DNA of 64,000 nt. Source: Roseomonas genomospecies 6 (GTDB lineage Bacteria > Pseudomonadota > Alphaproteobacteria > Azospirillales > Azospirillaceae). Positions 44,265-54,193 of the stretch are shown piece after piece. The stretch covers positions 62,001 to 126,000 of the forward strand of contig NZ_QOKW01000007.1 in the NCBI RefSeq assembly GCF_008365375.1, in the 5' to 3' direction. The notes beneath the pieces are model-generated. The model saw only the letters and a list, made by a program, of their open reading frames with translations. It had not been told where the DNA came from and ran no database searches. The position numbers and the translations under genes are program-made. Numbering within the stretch: position 1 is the first letter of the stretch; each line of letters begins with the position of its first letter.

Positions 44265-45611
44265 TTATTCGGGCAGGGGGAGGCCCTGGGCGGTCAGGGA
44301 GGCGGTCTGGCGGGCGTGCAGGGCGTCCACGTCGAAGCCCTGGATCATCTCCTGGAACAGCCGGTACCAGTTCACCTCGGCCTGGAGACGCAGGAAGACG
44401 GAGCCCAGACCGATGGCCGCGCGGTCCATGAAGACGAACTCCCGCGGCACCTCCACCCCGCCGACGCGGCGCAACTCGGCATGGACCTTGGCGGCGGTCT
44501 CGCGGCCATAGTGGCCGGAGTTGGTCTCCTCGATGCGGCGGCTGCGGTCGTCCATGATCGGGGCGTAGACGAAGCGCGCCCAGATGTTCAGGACGTCCAC
44601 CAGATCCTTGGACGGGTTGGCGAAGCCCCAGGTGCGGTAGGCCTCCACCGCCTTGTCCTGGTTGCCGTTCTTCAGCGCGTCGTAGAGGTCGATCACGCCC
44701 TTCACGAAGCGGGCCGGGAAGACGCGGACGCAGCCGAAATCCAGCAGGTTGATGGAGCGGTCGGGCCGCACCGTGTAGTTCCCCAGATGCGGGTCGCCGT
44801 GGATGATCCCGTAGCCGTAGAAGGGCACGTACCAGGCACGGAACATGTTCATCGCCAGCTCGTCGCGTGCGTCCGGGTGGTCCTTCACGAAGTCGAGGAT
44901 CTTGCGCCCCTCCACCCATTCCAGCGTCAGCAGGCGTCGGGTGGACAGCTCCGGCACCACCGCCGGAACATGGACGCCGGAGGTGTCGGCCAGCATGGCG
45001 CGGTAGAGGCGGGCGTGCTTGGCCTCGCGCTCGTAATCCAGCTCCTCGCGCAGGCGAGCGCCGATTTCGGCCTGGATTTGTTTGGTGGAGATCGCGCTGT
45101 CGGTGCGTTCGAAGATGGCGAAGATCAGGCCCAACTGGCGCAGGTCCGCCTCCACGGCGGAGGCCATGTCCGGGTACTGGAGCTTGCAGGCGAGATCCCG
45201 CCCGTCCGGCCCCACGGCCCGGTGCACCTGCCCCAGCGAGGCGGCGGCGGCGGCGTTATGCTCGAAATGCTTGAAGCGCTTGTGCCAGTTGGGACCGAGT
45301 TCGCTGGCCATGCGGCGTTTCACGAAGGGCCAGCCCATGGACGGCGCGTCGGCCTGAAGCTGCGACAGTTCCTGCACATACTCGCGGGGCAGGGCGTCGG
45401 GGATGGTGGACAGCAGTTGCGCCACCTTCATCAACGGCCCCTTCAGCCCGCCCAGAGCGGCGCGCAATTCGGCGGCGTGGCGATCCCGCTCCAGGGGGAT
45501 GCCCAGCACCCGTTCTCCGGCGAAACGGGCCGCAAGGCCCCCCACGGCGGTTCCAACCCGCGCATACCGCGCGATCCGGCCGCCAAGCCTGTTCTCATCC
45601 GTGTTCGGCAT
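44265..45611 (-). CDS. ABC1/UbiB/AarF-family atypical kinase
   Basis: A 448-residue protein-kinase-like ATPase linked to ubiquinone synthesis or membrane lipid handling. KGPLMKVAQLLS (KxGQ region) and AAAASLGQVHRAV (Ala-rich loop), then the catalytic loop YGIIHGDPHLGNYTV and LLDFGCVRVF (DFG). The usual KxGQ is KVAQ here, as in a subset of the group. The C-terminal region lacks the two membrane helices of E. coli UbiB. Starts at 45611. Confidence 0.88.
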   Translation of the reverse strand: MPNTDENRLGGRIARYARVGTAVGGLAARFAGERVLGIPLERDRHAAELRAALGGLKGPLMKVAQLLSTIPDALPREYVQELSQLQADAPSMGWPFVKRRMASELGPNWHKRFKHFEHNAAAAASLGQVHRAVGPDGRDLACKLQYPDMASAVEADLRQLGLIFAIFERTDSAISTKQIQAEIGARLREELDYEREAKHARLYRAMLADTSGVHVPAVVPELSTRRLLTLEWVEGRKILDFVKDHPDARDELAMNMFRAWYVPFYGYGIIHGDPHLGNYTVRPDRSINLLDFGCVRVFPARFVKGVIDLYDALKNGNQDKAVEAYRTWGFANPSKDLVDVLNIWARFVYAPIMDDRSRRIEETNSGHYGRETAAKVHAELRRVGGVEVPREFVFMDRAAIGLGSVFLRLQAEVNWYRLFQEMIQGFDVDALHARQTASLTAQGLPLPE

Positions 45612-45683
45612 GCCGAATAGGTGGGTGCGGCGAGGCCGAAAGGCGAGTCCCACGCTGGACGGAACCGGAGCGTGCCGGCGCCG

Positions 45684-47108
45684 TCACCCGCCCGGTGCGA
45701 TGTTCTGGTTCACGCAGAACAGGTTGCCGGGATCGTACGCCGCCTTCAGCGCCCGCAGGCGTTCGTAGTTCGGCCCATAGGCGGCCTGGACGCGCTGTTC
45801 GTCGTCGGTCACGAAGTTCACGTAGACGCCGCCCGTCGCGTAGCGGGCGGTCCGGTCGGAAACGCCGCGCGCCCATTGGATGCAGGCGCTGTCCTCCGGC
45901 GGGGTGTTCCAGCGCGCGTGGACGTTCATCACGAACACGGCGTCGCGGTGCGGGTAGGCGGTGGCGTCCGCCGGCACGCGGTTGGCCGCGGCACCGAGCA
46001 GGCCGACGAAAATCTCGCAGTGGTCGGAGGGCAGCCTCCCGGCCTCCTCGACCAGCAGGTCGATCAGCCCGTTCTCCAGCCCGGTGAAGTTCTGCGATTT
46101 CCAGTAGTTGCGCGCCCCCGGCACCAGAAGCGGGTCGAAGGCCGCCTGCCACGCCGCGTAGGGCATGAGGCCGACATGCTCCCCGACGGGCGTGCCCAGC
46201 GACAGAACGGGCTCCAGAGCCTTACGGGCCGCCGCCTCGTCGCCGCCGGCATGGAAGACCGGCATCACCACCACCGTCTTGCCGTGCACGTCCGGCGGCA
46301 GGAAGGGCAGGGGCGGGGCCTTGCGCAGGACGACCCAGGCGGTGGCCTCGTCCGGCAGGGCCGCCGTGGCGTCGCGGTAGCGGCGCATCAGGTCGCCGGC
46401 TCCCTCGAAGGGATGGACGACCAGCCCGGCAAAGACCATCGGCCCCACCGGATGAAGGCGGAAGGTGAAGGAGGTGACGATGCCGAAATTGCCGCCGCCG
46501 CCGCGGATGGCCCAGAACAGGTCGGCGTTCTCGTCGGCGCTTGCCCGCAGGAACTGGCCGTCGGCGGTGACCACGTCGGCGGACAGCAGATTGTCCACCG
46601 TCAGCCCATGCTTGCGCGTCAGCCAGCCGAAGCCGCCGCCCAGCGTCAGCCCGGCGATACCCGTGGTGGAGTTGATCCCGACCGGCACGGCCAGCCCGAA
46701 GGCTTGGGTTTCCCGGTCCAGGTCGCCCAACGTGGCGCCGGGTGCCACCCGCGCGGTGCGGCTGACCGGATCGACGTGGACGAAGCGCAGGGCGCCGAGG
46801 TCGATCAGCAGTCCGCCGTCGCACAGGGAGTTTCCCGCGATGTTGTGACCACCGCCACGCACGGAGACCAGCAACCCGCTCTCCCGCGCGAAGCGCACCG
46901 CCTGCATGACGTCGGCGGCCCCGGCGCAGCGGACGATCAGGCCGGGCCGGCGGTCGATCATGGCGTTCCAGATCGTCCGGGCCTCCTCGTAGCCCGCCGT
47001 CTGCGGGGTCAGCAGCGGGCCGCGCATCCGGGCCGCAAGATCGTCGATGGCCTGTTGGGAAAGGATCGTCTCCCGCCGGTCGGCGGTGCGGAGCGTGACG
47101 TCACCCAT
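45684..47108 (-). CDS. FAD-linked oxidoreductase of the berberine-bridge (BBE) type
   Basis: A 474-residue secondary-metabolite or sugar oxidase. FAD domain VSVRGGGHNIAG holds His88, the site of 8-alpha-histidyl FAD; LTLGGGFGWLTRKHGLTVD lacks the Cys used for bicovalent attachment, so FAD is probably mono-covalent. C-terminal BBE motif YGPNYERLRALKAAYDPGNLFCVNQNI is complete. The substrate is unknown. A 7-13-7 inverted repeat lies upstream of its start and may be an operator. Confidence 0.9.
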   Translation of the reverse strand: MGDVTLRTADRRETILSQQAIDDLAARMRGPLLTPQTAGYEEARTIWNAMIDRRPGLIVRCAGAADVMQAVRFARESGLLVSVRGGGHNIAGNSLCDGGLLIDLGALRFVHVDPVSRTARVAPGATLGDLDRETQAFGLAVPVGINSTTGIAGLTLGGGFGWLTRKHGLTVDNLLSADVVTADGQFLRASADENADLFWAIRGGGGNFGIVTSFTFRLHPVGPMVFAGLVVHPFEGAGDLMRRYRDATAALPDEATAWVVLRKAPPLPFLPPDVHGKTVVVMPVFHAGGDEAAARKALEPVLSLGTPVGEHVGLMPYAAWQAAFDPLLVPGARNYWKSQNFTGLENGLIDLLVEEAGRLPSDHCEIFVGLLGAAANRVPADATAYPHRDAVFVMNVHARWNTPPEDSACIQWARGVSDRTARYATGGVYVNFVTDDEQRVQAAYGPNYERLRALKAAYDPGNLFCVNQNIAPGG

Positions 47109-47134
47109 CGGGCACCTCCCCGTCAAAGCAGCAA

Positions 47135-47161
47135 CTTTCGCGAATAAATTCGCTGCGAAAG
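47135..47161. promoter_or_regulatory. inverted repeat upstream of the BBE-type oxidase
   Basis: CTTTCGC (47135-47141) and GCGAAAG (47155-47161) flank the A/T-rich spacer GAATAAATTCGCT, 27 bases before ATG 47108. The layout fits a dimeric repressor site overlapping a promoter. Confidence 0.45.
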
Positions 47162-47286
47162 GGCAACAACGATAAAGCGCTGCCCCAGCGCAGGCCATTC
47201 GGGAAAGGGCTTCCGCCGGTGTTCTTCCGGACGGGGACACTCCTCAATTCGGTGTCCGTGCGGCTTTGTCGGGGGAAAGCGGCGGG

Positions 47287-47688
47287 TCAGCCGCCCTGGC
47301 TGCGAATCCAGGCGGCGGTGGCGCTGTCCATGGTGTTCTTGTGGTTGATGAACCACTCCGGCACCACCTCGGTCAGATAACCGCGGACCAGCGCGAGGTT
47401 GCCAGCGGCCATGCGCTTTGCGATGCCCTCCAGCTCCAGCCGGACGCGGTTGTGCTCGTGCACATGGATGGGCGTCGGCGGGAAGCCGTACTGGTGCATC
47501 AGCTCCTCCTCGCGGGCCAGATGGTCGCGGAGGTGCTGGGCGAAGGCGTTGAAATGGGCGGGCAGGTCGGCGTCCGGCGCCTGGGCGGCTTCGGCCAGAA
47601 GCTCGATGGTTTCCTTGTGGTCGGCGTCGATGATGGCATTGCCGACTTCCAGGGACTCGTCCCAGGCGGGGATGGAGAGGGTGGGCAT
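47287..47688 (-). CDS. bacteriohemerythrin
   Basis: Diiron oxygen-binding four-helix protein, 133 residues. Metal ligands are complete: His24 (DADHKETIELL), His56 and Glu60 (LRDHLAREEEL), His75 and His79 (IHVHEHNRV), His116 and Asp121 (INHKNTMD). It may sense or deliver O2 to microaerobic enzymes, or guard against it. Starts at 47688, where AGGCCACC precedes ATG. Confidence 0.93.
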   Translation of the reverse strand: MPTLSIPAWDESLEVGNAIIDADHKETIELLAEAAQAPDADLPAHFNAFAQHLRDHLAREEELMHQYGFPPTPIHVHEHNRVRLELEGIAKRMAAGNLALVRGYLTEVVPEWFINHKNTMDSATAAWIRSQGG

Positions 47689-47770
47689 GGGTGGCCTCCG
47701 AAGGGATCGTTGGAGGCCACCATACCCATCCATGGCGTAAGGACTCTTGACGTCCGTCAAGAAATTCCCG

Positions 47771-49636
47771 TCAGCTCTGCTTTTCCAGTTCGTCGACGAA
47801 GCCGCGGATGACGTTCAGGCCCTTCTGCCAGAAGGCGGGGTCGCTGGCGTCCAGCCCGAAGGGGGCCAGAAGCTCCTGATGGCGCAGCGTGCCGCCCGCC
47901 GACAGCATCGCCAGATACTTCTCCGCGAACCCCTTCTCCGACTCCTGATAGACCGCGTAGAGCGAGTTCACGAGGCAGTCGCCGAAGGCGTAGGCGTAGA
48001 CGTAGAAGGGCGAGTGGATGAAGTGCGGGATGTAGGACCAGTAGTTCCGGTAGCCCTCGTCGAAGCGCAGCGCCGGGCCGAGGCTTTCGGTCTGCACCGC
48101 CATCCAGATCTCGCCCAGCCGCTCCGCCGTCAGTTCGCCCTCGCGGCGTTCGGTGTGGACGCGGCGCTCGAAGTCGAAGAAGGCGATCTGGCGGACCACC
48201 GTGTTCAGCATGTCCTCCACCTTGGAGGCCAGCATGATCTTGCGGCGCTTCGGGTCGGTCTCGCGGTCGAGCAGGGCGCGGAAGGTCAGCATCTCGCCGA
48301 ACACCGACGCGGTCTCCGCCAGCGTCAGCGGCGTGTCGGACAGCAGGTGCCCCTGACCGCCGGCCAGGATCTGGTGCACGCCGTGGCCCAGCTCATGCGC
48401 CAGCGTCATCACGTCGCGCGTCTTGCCCTGGTAGTTGACCAGCAGATAGGGGTGGACGCTGGGCACCGTCGGGTGGGCGAAGGCGCCCGGCGCCTTGCCG
48501 GGGCGCACCGGCGCGTCGATCCAGGCGTTGTCGAAGAAACGCTTGCCCAGCGCCCCCAGCTCCGGCGAGAAGCGCCCGTAGGCGCCCAGCACGAGGTCGC
48601 GCGCCTCGTCCCAGCGGATGCTGCGGTCGGCGTCGTCGGGAAGCGGCGCGTTGCGGTCCCAATAGTCCAGATGGTCCTGCCCGAACCACTTGGCCTTCAT
48701 CGCGTAATAACGGTGGGACAGGGCCGGGTAGGCGTCCTTCACCGCCGCGGCCAGGGCGTCCACCACCTCGTCCTCGACGCGGTTGGACAGGTTGCGGGCC
48801 GACGTCGGCGCCTTGTAGTTGCGCCACTTGTCGTCGATCTCCTTGTCCTTGGCCAGCGTGTTGGTGACCAGTGCGAACAGGCGGATGTTGTCGCCCATGA
48901 CGCGGCCGATCACCGTACCGGCCTCCTTGCGGACCGCCTGGTTGCGGTCGGACAGGCGGTTCAGCGCCTCCGCGCAGGTCAGCTCCTTCCCGCCGATGGG
49001 GAAGCGCAAGCTGGCGATGGTCTCGTCGAACAGGCGGTTCCAGGCGGCGCGCCCGACCACATGCTTCTCATGGAGCAGCCGCTCCACCTCGTCGGAAAGC
49101 TGGTGCTCGCGGAACAGGCGGACGTCGCGCAGCCAGGGGGCGTAGCGGGCCAGTTCCTTCGACGCCTTCAGCTTGGCGTCCAGGACCTTGTCCTCCAGCC
49201 GGTTGATCTCCAGCGTGAAGAAGACGAGGTGGGTGGAGATGCCGTTCACCCGCTCCTGCGCCGACTGGTAGAACTTGGCGATGGCCGGGTCGGTCATGTT
49301 GCCGTTGTAGACCAGCCCGGCGTAGGACATCACCCGCGACAGCACCTCGTCGATGCGTTCATACTCGCGGATGGCGGTGGCGAAGGCGTTGCCGTCCAGC
49401 CCGGCCAGCTTGCCGGCGTAGGTGGCGTGAAAGTCCTTGGACGCGCCGTCCATCCGGTCCAGGTCGGCCTTCAGCTCGGCCGATTCCATGCCCGGATAGA
49501 GGTCGGTCAGGTCCCAGGAGGGCAGGGCGCCGAGGTCCGGGCCATCCCCGGTGGCGACCAGGGCGGTATCGGGCATGCCGGTCTGCGGACCGCCAAGGTG
49601 AATGCCAATCGGGTGCCGGGCGGCGTTGCGGGTCAT
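47771..49636 (-). CDS. pepF: oligoendopeptidase F (M3 family)
   Basis: Cytoplasmic zinc peptidase cutting short peptides; 621 residues. Active site TLAHELGHGVHQILAG (HExxH) and downstream ETASVFGEMLTFRALL (Glu ligand) are intact, with the C-terminal GDCLVNSLYAVYQ, AMLSAGGTLRHQELLAPFGLD motifs of the PepF subfamily. ATG 49636 has GGAGGG, an excellent site. Opposite in direction to the esterase upstream. Confidence 0.94.
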   Translation of the reverse strand: MTRNAARHPIGIHLGGPQTGMPDTALVATGDGPDLGALPSWDLTDLYPGMESAELKADLDRMDGASKDFHATYAGKLAGLDGNAFATAIREYERIDEVLSRVMSYAGLVYNGNMTDPAIAKFYQSAQERVNGISTHLVFFTLEINRLEDKVLDAKLKASKELARYAPWLRDVRLFREHQLSDEVERLLHEKHVVGRAAWNRLFDETIASLRFPIGGKELTCAEALNRLSDRNQAVRKEAGTVIGRVMGDNIRLFALVTNTLAKDKEIDDKWRNYKAPTSARNLSNRVEDEVVDALAAAVKDAYPALSHRYYAMKAKWFGQDHLDYWDRNAPLPDDADRSIRWDEARDLVLGAYGRFSPELGALGKRFFDNAWIDAPVRPGKAPGAFAHPTVPSVHPYLLVNYQGKTRDVMTLAHELGHGVHQILAGGQGHLLSDTPLTLAETASVFGEMLTFRALLDRETDPKRRKIMLASKVEDMLNTVVRQIAFFDFERRVHTERREGELTAERLGEIWMAVQTESLGPALRFDEGYRNYWSYIPHFIHSPFYVYAYAFGDCLVNSLYAVYQESEKGFAEKYLAMLSAGGTLRHQELLAPFGLDASDPAFWQKGLNVIRGFVDELEKQS

Positions 49637-49712
49637 CGATCCCTCCGTTCTGTGCTTGGAAGGGGATATAAGCGCCGCGCCTGTTTGGGGGAAGACCACG
49701 TCGGGAGGCGCG

Positions 49713-50081
49713 TCAGGTCGCCGGGCTTTCCTGCGCGCGGCGGATCGCCGCCTCCACGCATTGCAGATGCAGCTTCTTGCGGGCGAGCTGGCGGGTCCGC
49801 CGCTCCTCCAGATCGGTGGTGGGCATCGCCTCGATGGCGCAGCCGCGCCAGCCGTTGCCGTCCAGCGCGCGGGCGACCTCCGCGTAACCGAAATAGCCCT
49901 TGTCCGGCTGCTCCCACGGGGCGCGGAAATCGGCGCGGCGCAGCACGAAGCGGTTGGACTGGCTGGACCCGCCCAGATTGGTCAGCCGGGCCACGATCAG
50001 CCGCTCGCCGTTGGGGTGGACGACGGTCAGGATCGGGCGGATGCCCGTGATCGGCGGGTCGATGCTCATGGGGACATGCAT
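49713..50081 (-). CDS. conserved hypothetical protein
   Basis: A 122-residue protein not recognised. It has ITGIRPILTVVHPNGERLIVAR, NLGGSSQSNRFVLRRADFRAP and a terminal Lys/Arg/Gln-rich helix. No signal peptide or membrane segment. ATG 50081 with upstream GGGGG is preferred; ATG 50069 is an alternative. It ends 76 bases from the pepF start, on the same strand. Confidence 0.55.
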   Translation of the reverse strand: MHVPMSIDPPITGIRPILTVVHPNGERLIVARLTNLGGSSQSNRFVLRRADFRAPWEQPDKGYFGYAEVARALDGNGWRGCAIEAMPTTDLEERRTRQLARKKLHLQCVEAAIRRAQESPAT

Positions 50082-50302
50082 AACGCCCCCGCCCCCGTTA
50101 GGCCAGAGACATGGACGGCACCGGTTGGTGGCGCCGGGAGGCGGAAACGCCGTCCCCAAATCGAAGATCATCATACGCAAGTATGCGCGGCCCCATGGCC
50201 TTTCGATATTTGCGGTTCACAAGACATGATTGCCCGTTCTTCATGGATGGCGTTGCGCTGATTTGGCTTTCAGCGAATCGAGCGACCCGGTTTCGGAAGG
50301 AG

Positions 50303-51451
50303 ATGGCTGTGGTGTCCTTGTGCGCATACTTGAAACGGCCGGTGGCGGCGGCGCTGTTCGTCCTGTCGGGGCTGTTGCCCGCCGCTGCGGCCCCGTCCCA
50401 GGCACCGACTGCGGCCCCGCCGGTGCCGGTCGAACTGCCCGCCGGCACCTACGACGCGCGGGGCACCGCCCTGTCGGCGCTGGTCTATGTGCCGGACGCC
50501 GCGCGGGCGCGCGGCAAGGCGCCGTTGCTGGTCCTGCTGCACGGCTGCGAGCAGGACGCCTGGACCTTCTTCGAGGATTCCGGCTGGAAGGACATGGCCG
50601 ACGCCCACGGCTTCGTCGCCCTGATGCCGGCGCAGAAGCACAACCTGCTGTCCATGGTGGGAACGGGGGGCTTCGGGCGCTACGGCAACCCGCTGGGCTG
50701 CTTCAACTTCGCCGACCGGCTGAACAGCCCGCTGAAGGGCTTCATCCCGCGCGAGGCGGCGGCCATCGCCTCGATGGTCGGCGCCGTCGTCTCCGGCAAG
50801 GGGCTGGGCGCCGACGGCCCGGCGGTGGACGCGGAGCGCGTCTCCGTCACCGGCCTGTCGGCGGGGGCGGGCATGGCGGCGACCCTGCTGGCCGACTATC
50901 CGCAGCTCTTCGCGGGCGGGGCGCTGTTCGCGGGCGTGCCGGCGCTGTGCGCCCAGAGCATGCAGTCCGCAGCCTCGCTCTGCGGCATTTCGGTCATGCG
51001 CTCCTGCGGCGAGGTGAAGGCGCGGTCCGGCGGCTACGACAGCCGCGAATGGGCGAAGGCGATCCAGGGCGCCCGGCACCCGGCGGGGCGCCCGCGGGTG
51101 CTGATCGTGCAGGGAACGGCGGACTGCACCGTGGACCCGCAGAACGCCCTCTACCTGACGAACCAGTGGACGGCCTTCCATGGCCTGAAGGCGGATTCCC
51201 CGGTGGTCATCGGGCAGGAGCCCTCCTGGCCCGAGCGCGCCGTGCGGCAGGGCTACGCCCCGGCGGGCGCCAACGCGCCGTGGGTGGAAACGGTTCTCCT
51301 GAAGGACGTCGGCCACGTCATGCCCATCGACACCGGCAACCCGCAGCGCCCCTGCGGGCGGGTCCGTGCGTCCGACAAGAAGACCTACATCGAGGATGTC
51401 GGGTTCTGCGGCGCGGCGCTGGCCGCCGGCTTCCTGCAACTGGAGCCCTGA
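50303..51451 (+). CDS. secreted alpha/beta esterase (PHB depolymerase-like)
   Basis: An exported 382-residue hydrolase with a signal peptide ending AAAA at about residue 30. LVLLHGCEQDAWTFFEDSGW (oxyanion), VSVTGLSAGAGMAATLLADYP (GxSxG), QGTADCTVDPQNA (Asp) and VLLKDVGHVMPID (His) match the LpqC/extracellular short-chain polyhydroxyalkanoate depolymerase group. Eight cysteines suggest disulfides. Strong site GGAAGGAG directly before ATG 50303. Confidence 0.88.
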   Translation: MAVVSLCAYLKRPVAAALFVLSGLLPAAAAPSQAPTAAPPVPVELPAGTYDARGTALSALVYVPDAARARGKAPLLVLLHGCEQDAWTFFEDSGWKDMADAHGFVALMPAQKHNLLSMVGTGGFGRYGNPLGCFNFADRLNSPLKGFIPREAAAIASMVGAVVSGKGLGADGPAVDAERVSVTGLSAGAGMAATLLADYPQLFAGGALFAGVPALCAQSMQSAASLCGISVMRSCGEVKARSGGYDSREWAKAIQGARHPAGRPRVLIVQGTADCTVDPQNALYLTNQWTAFHGLKADSPVVIGQEPSWPERAVRQGYAPAGANAPWVETVLLKDVGHVMPIDTGNPQRPCGRVRASDKKTYIEDVGFCGAALAAGFLQLEP

Positions 51452-51635
51452 CCACCCGCGGGAGCAGCGGCGGGCGGGGGTAACACTGACAGAAGTGGTG
51501 CGACAGCCCGCCGCACCTTCCGGAATGCCGTTTGCCAAACGGTGCAGCTTTGACGCAGATTGGGGCCGCTGCGTGAACGTTCATTGCGCGGCTGCGGAGA
51601 AACGCGAACCAAACAAAATATAAGGGACGCTCCCC

Positions 51636-53558
51636 ATGAGCCAAAGCTCGGCCGATCGCTACAACCAGATCCACGCCCGCTCTCTGTCCGATCCCGATGG
51701 GTTCTGGGGCGAGGCTGCGGAGGACATCACCTGGATCAAGCGTTGGGACAAGGTGCTGGACGACAGCAACGCGCCCTTCTACCGCTGGTTCACGGGCGGC
51801 GTCCTGAACACCTGCTACAACGCCGTGGACCGCCATGTGGAGGCCGGACGCGGCGCCCAGGCGGCGATCATCTACGACAGCCCGGTCACCAAGACCGTGC
51901 AGACCATCACCTACTCCGAACTTCAGGATCAGGTCGCCCGCTTCGCCGGCGCGCTGCGCGCCCAGGGCGTGGAGAAGGGCGACCGCGTCATCCTCTACAT
52001 GCCGATGATCCCGCAGTCGCTGGTCGCCATGCTGGCCTGCGCGCGTCTGGGCGCCGTGCATTCGGTGGTGTTCGGCGGCTTCGCCCCGCATGAGCTGGCG
52101 ACCCGCATCAACGATTCCAAGCCGAAGGCCATCGTGTCGGCCTCCTGCGGCATCGAGCCGAACCGCATCGTCAAGTACAAGCCGATGCTGGACGCCGCCA
52201 TCGAGCAGGCGGAGCACAAGCCGTCCAGCGTCATCGTCTTCCAGCGCCCGCAGGAGACCGCGACCCTGGTCGAGGGCCGCGACGTCGATTGGGCGGAGGC
52301 CGTCGCCAAGGCCGAGCCGGCGGAATGCGTGCCGGTGGCCGCGACCGACCCGCTCTACATCCTCTACACCTCCGGCACCACGGGCCAGCCGAAGGGCGTC
52401 ATCCGCGACAACGGCGGCCACGCCGTGGCGCTGAAGTGGACGATGAAGAACATCTACAACGTCCAGCCGGGCGAGGTGTACTGGGCGGCGTCGGACGTGG
52501 GCTGGGTGGTCGGCCACTCCTACATCGTCTATGGCCCGCTGCTGCACGGCTGCACGACGGTGGTGTTCGAGGGCAAGCCGGTCGGCACGCCGGACGCCGG
52601 CACCTTCTGGCGTGTGATCGAGCAGCACAAGATCGGGACGCTGTTCACCGCCCCGACCGCCTTCCGCGCCATCAAGCGCGAGGACCCGAACGCCGAGCTT
52701 CTGAAGAAGTACGACCTGTCGCACTTCCGCGCCCTGTTCCTGGCCGGCGAGCGGTCGGACCCCGACACGCTGCATTGGGCCGAGGACAATCTGAACGTTC
52801 CGGTCATCGACCATTGGTGGCAGACCGAGACCGGCTGGGCGATTTCCGGCAACCCGCTGGGCGTGCATCTGTTCCCGATCAAGTACGGCTCCGCCACCCG
52901 CCCGATGCCGGGCTGGGACGTGCAGATCCTGAACGCCGAGAACAAGGAGGTGCCGCGCGGCGACATCGGCGCCATTTGCGTGAAGCTGCCGCTGCCCCCG
53001 GGCACGCTGCCGACGCTGTGGAACGCCGACGACCGTTACAAGAAGTCCTACCTGTCCGATTACCCCGGCTATTACCAGACCGGTGACGCGGGCTTCATCG
53101 ACGACGACGGCTACGTCTACATCATGGCCCGCACCGACGACATCATCAACGTCGCCGGCCACCGCCTGTCCACCGGCGGCATGGAGGAGGTTCTGGCCAG
53201 CCACAAGGACGTGGCGGAATGCGCGGTCATCGGCGTGGCCGACGATCTGAAGGGGCAGGTGCCGCTGGGCTTCCTGTGCCTGAAGGCCGGCGTGACCCGC
53301 CCGCACGAGGACATCGTGAAGGAGGTCGTCCAACTCGTTCGCGAGCAGATCGGCCCGGTCGCCGACTTCAAGCGCGCGGTGGTGGTGGAGCGCCTGCCGA
53401 AGACCCGCTCCGGCAAGATCCTGCGCGGCACCATGCAGAAGATCGCCGACAACCAGGAGTACAAGACCCCCGCGACCATCGACGATCCGGGCATCCTGCC
53501 GGAAATCGCCGAGGCGCTCCAGTCGCTGGGCTACGCCAAGTCGCATCAGGGCAATTGA
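51636..53558 (+). CDS. prpE: propionyl-CoA synthetase
   Basis: AMP-forming acyl-CoA synthetase activating propionate (or acetate); 640 residues. Adenylation motifs LYTSGTTGQPKGVIRD, WWQTETGWAISGNPLG, TGDAGFIDDDGYVYIMARTDD and terminal TRSGKILRG with the catalytic Lys. The N-terminal YNQIHARSLSDPDGFWGEAA is ACAS-like, and GVIRDNGGHAVALKWTM plus the overall sequence is PrpE/AcsA3-type. ATG 51636 is preceded by AAGGGA. It ends in a strong terminator. Confidence 0.93.
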   Translation: MSQSSADRYNQIHARSLSDPDGFWGEAAEDITWIKRWDKVLDDSNAPFYRWFTGGVLNTCYNAVDRHVEAGRGAQAAIIYDSPVTKTVQTITYSELQDQVARFAGALRAQGVEKGDRVILYMPMIPQSLVAMLACARLGAVHSVVFGGFAPHELATRINDSKPKAIVSASCGIEPNRIVKYKPMLDAAIEQAEHKPSSVIVFQRPQETATLVEGRDVDWAEAVAKAEPAECVPVAATDPLYILYTSGTTGQPKGVIRDNGGHAVALKWTMKNIYNVQPGEVYWAASDVGWVVGHSYIVYGPLLHGCTTVVFEGKPVGTPDAGTFWRVIEQHKIGTLFTAPTAFRAIKREDPNAELLKKYDLSHFRALFLAGERSDPDTLHWAEDNLNVPVIDHWWQTETGWAISGNPLGVHLFPIKYGSATRPMPGWDVQILNAENKEVPRGDIGAICVKLPLPPGTLPTLWNADDRYKKSYLSDYPGYYQTGDAGFIDDDGYVYIMARTDDIINVAGHRLSTGGMEEVLASHKDVAECAVIGVADDLKGQVPLGFLCLKAGVTRPHEDIVKEVVQLVREQIGPVADFKRAVVVERLPKTRSGKILRGTMQKIADNQEYKTPATIDDPGILPEIAEALQSLGYAKSHQGN

Positions 53559-53577
53559 GCGGTCCTGCGTCCGATGC

Positions 53578-53618
53578 CCCTCCCCCGGCCTGGTCCGGGG
53601 GAGGGGTTTTCTTTTTTG
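53578..53618 (+). terminator. Rho-independent terminator of prpE (repeat D)
   Basis: A perfect 12-bp stem CCCCTCCCCCGG/CCGGGGGAGGGG, followed by TTTTCTTTTTT. It is also built on the CCCTCCCC/GGGGAGGG unit of the dispersed palindromes. Confidence 0.9.
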
Positions 53619-53619
53619 G

Positions 53620-53916
53620 CTACGCCTTGTCCAGAGCGTTCAGGGAGTCGGCCAGCTCGTCCAGCCGGGCCTGCTCCGCCTCCAACTCGGCCAGCGCGCG
53701 GCGGGCGTTGGCGATATCGAGGTCGAGCTGATCGCGGCGCCGCCGGATCAGTTCCTCCAGCGGGGTCAGCTCCGCCATGGCCAGCGCCTGGGCGATGGCC
53801 GCGTTGCTTCCGCCGCCCAGCGCCAGCCGCACCATGCGCGCGGTCGGGCGGATGCCCTGCGCCTCCAGATGGCGGGCGGTGACCAGGATCTCGATGGTGT
53901 CGTGATGGCGTGCCAT
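53620..53916 (-). CDS. KfrA-N-like DNA-binding protein
   Basis: A 98-residue protein. ARHLEAQGIRPTARMVRLALGGGSNAAIAQAL matches the N-terminal helix-turn-helix of KfrA-type plasmid regulators (GxxPTxxxVRxxLGGGS), followed by a coiled coil (residues 50-95, EELIRRRRDQLDLDIANARRA). Regulator or nucleoid/partition accessory function is inferred. ATG 53916 is preferred over TTG 53955. Confidence 0.65.
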   Translation of the reverse strand: MARHHDTIEILVTARHLEAQGIRPTARMVRLALGGGSNAAIAQALAMAELTPLEELIRRRRDQLDLDIANARRALAELEAEQARLDELADSLNALDKA

Positions 53917-54193
53917 GGCCCCGCCCTTGTGATGCAGCGCGGTGGATTTTGCCAAGCCGCGCGCCGGTTTCGGCGGCTCATCCGCGCCCAGCGGCGATAT
54001 GACACAAGCTGCGTCCTTCCGGCCTCGCCAAGATTTTGCCGGATTTTTGCTGCACGGGCATCAAAGTCTGGAATAAACGATAAACGGGGCGTGTTCTCCC
54101 TGGCGTACCGGGTCCTGTGTCGGGCTCGGCCCTGGGAGGGCGCGCCGCCCGTTCCTACCTGAAGGAGCGCCATGATCCGCCACCCGGCGGTCC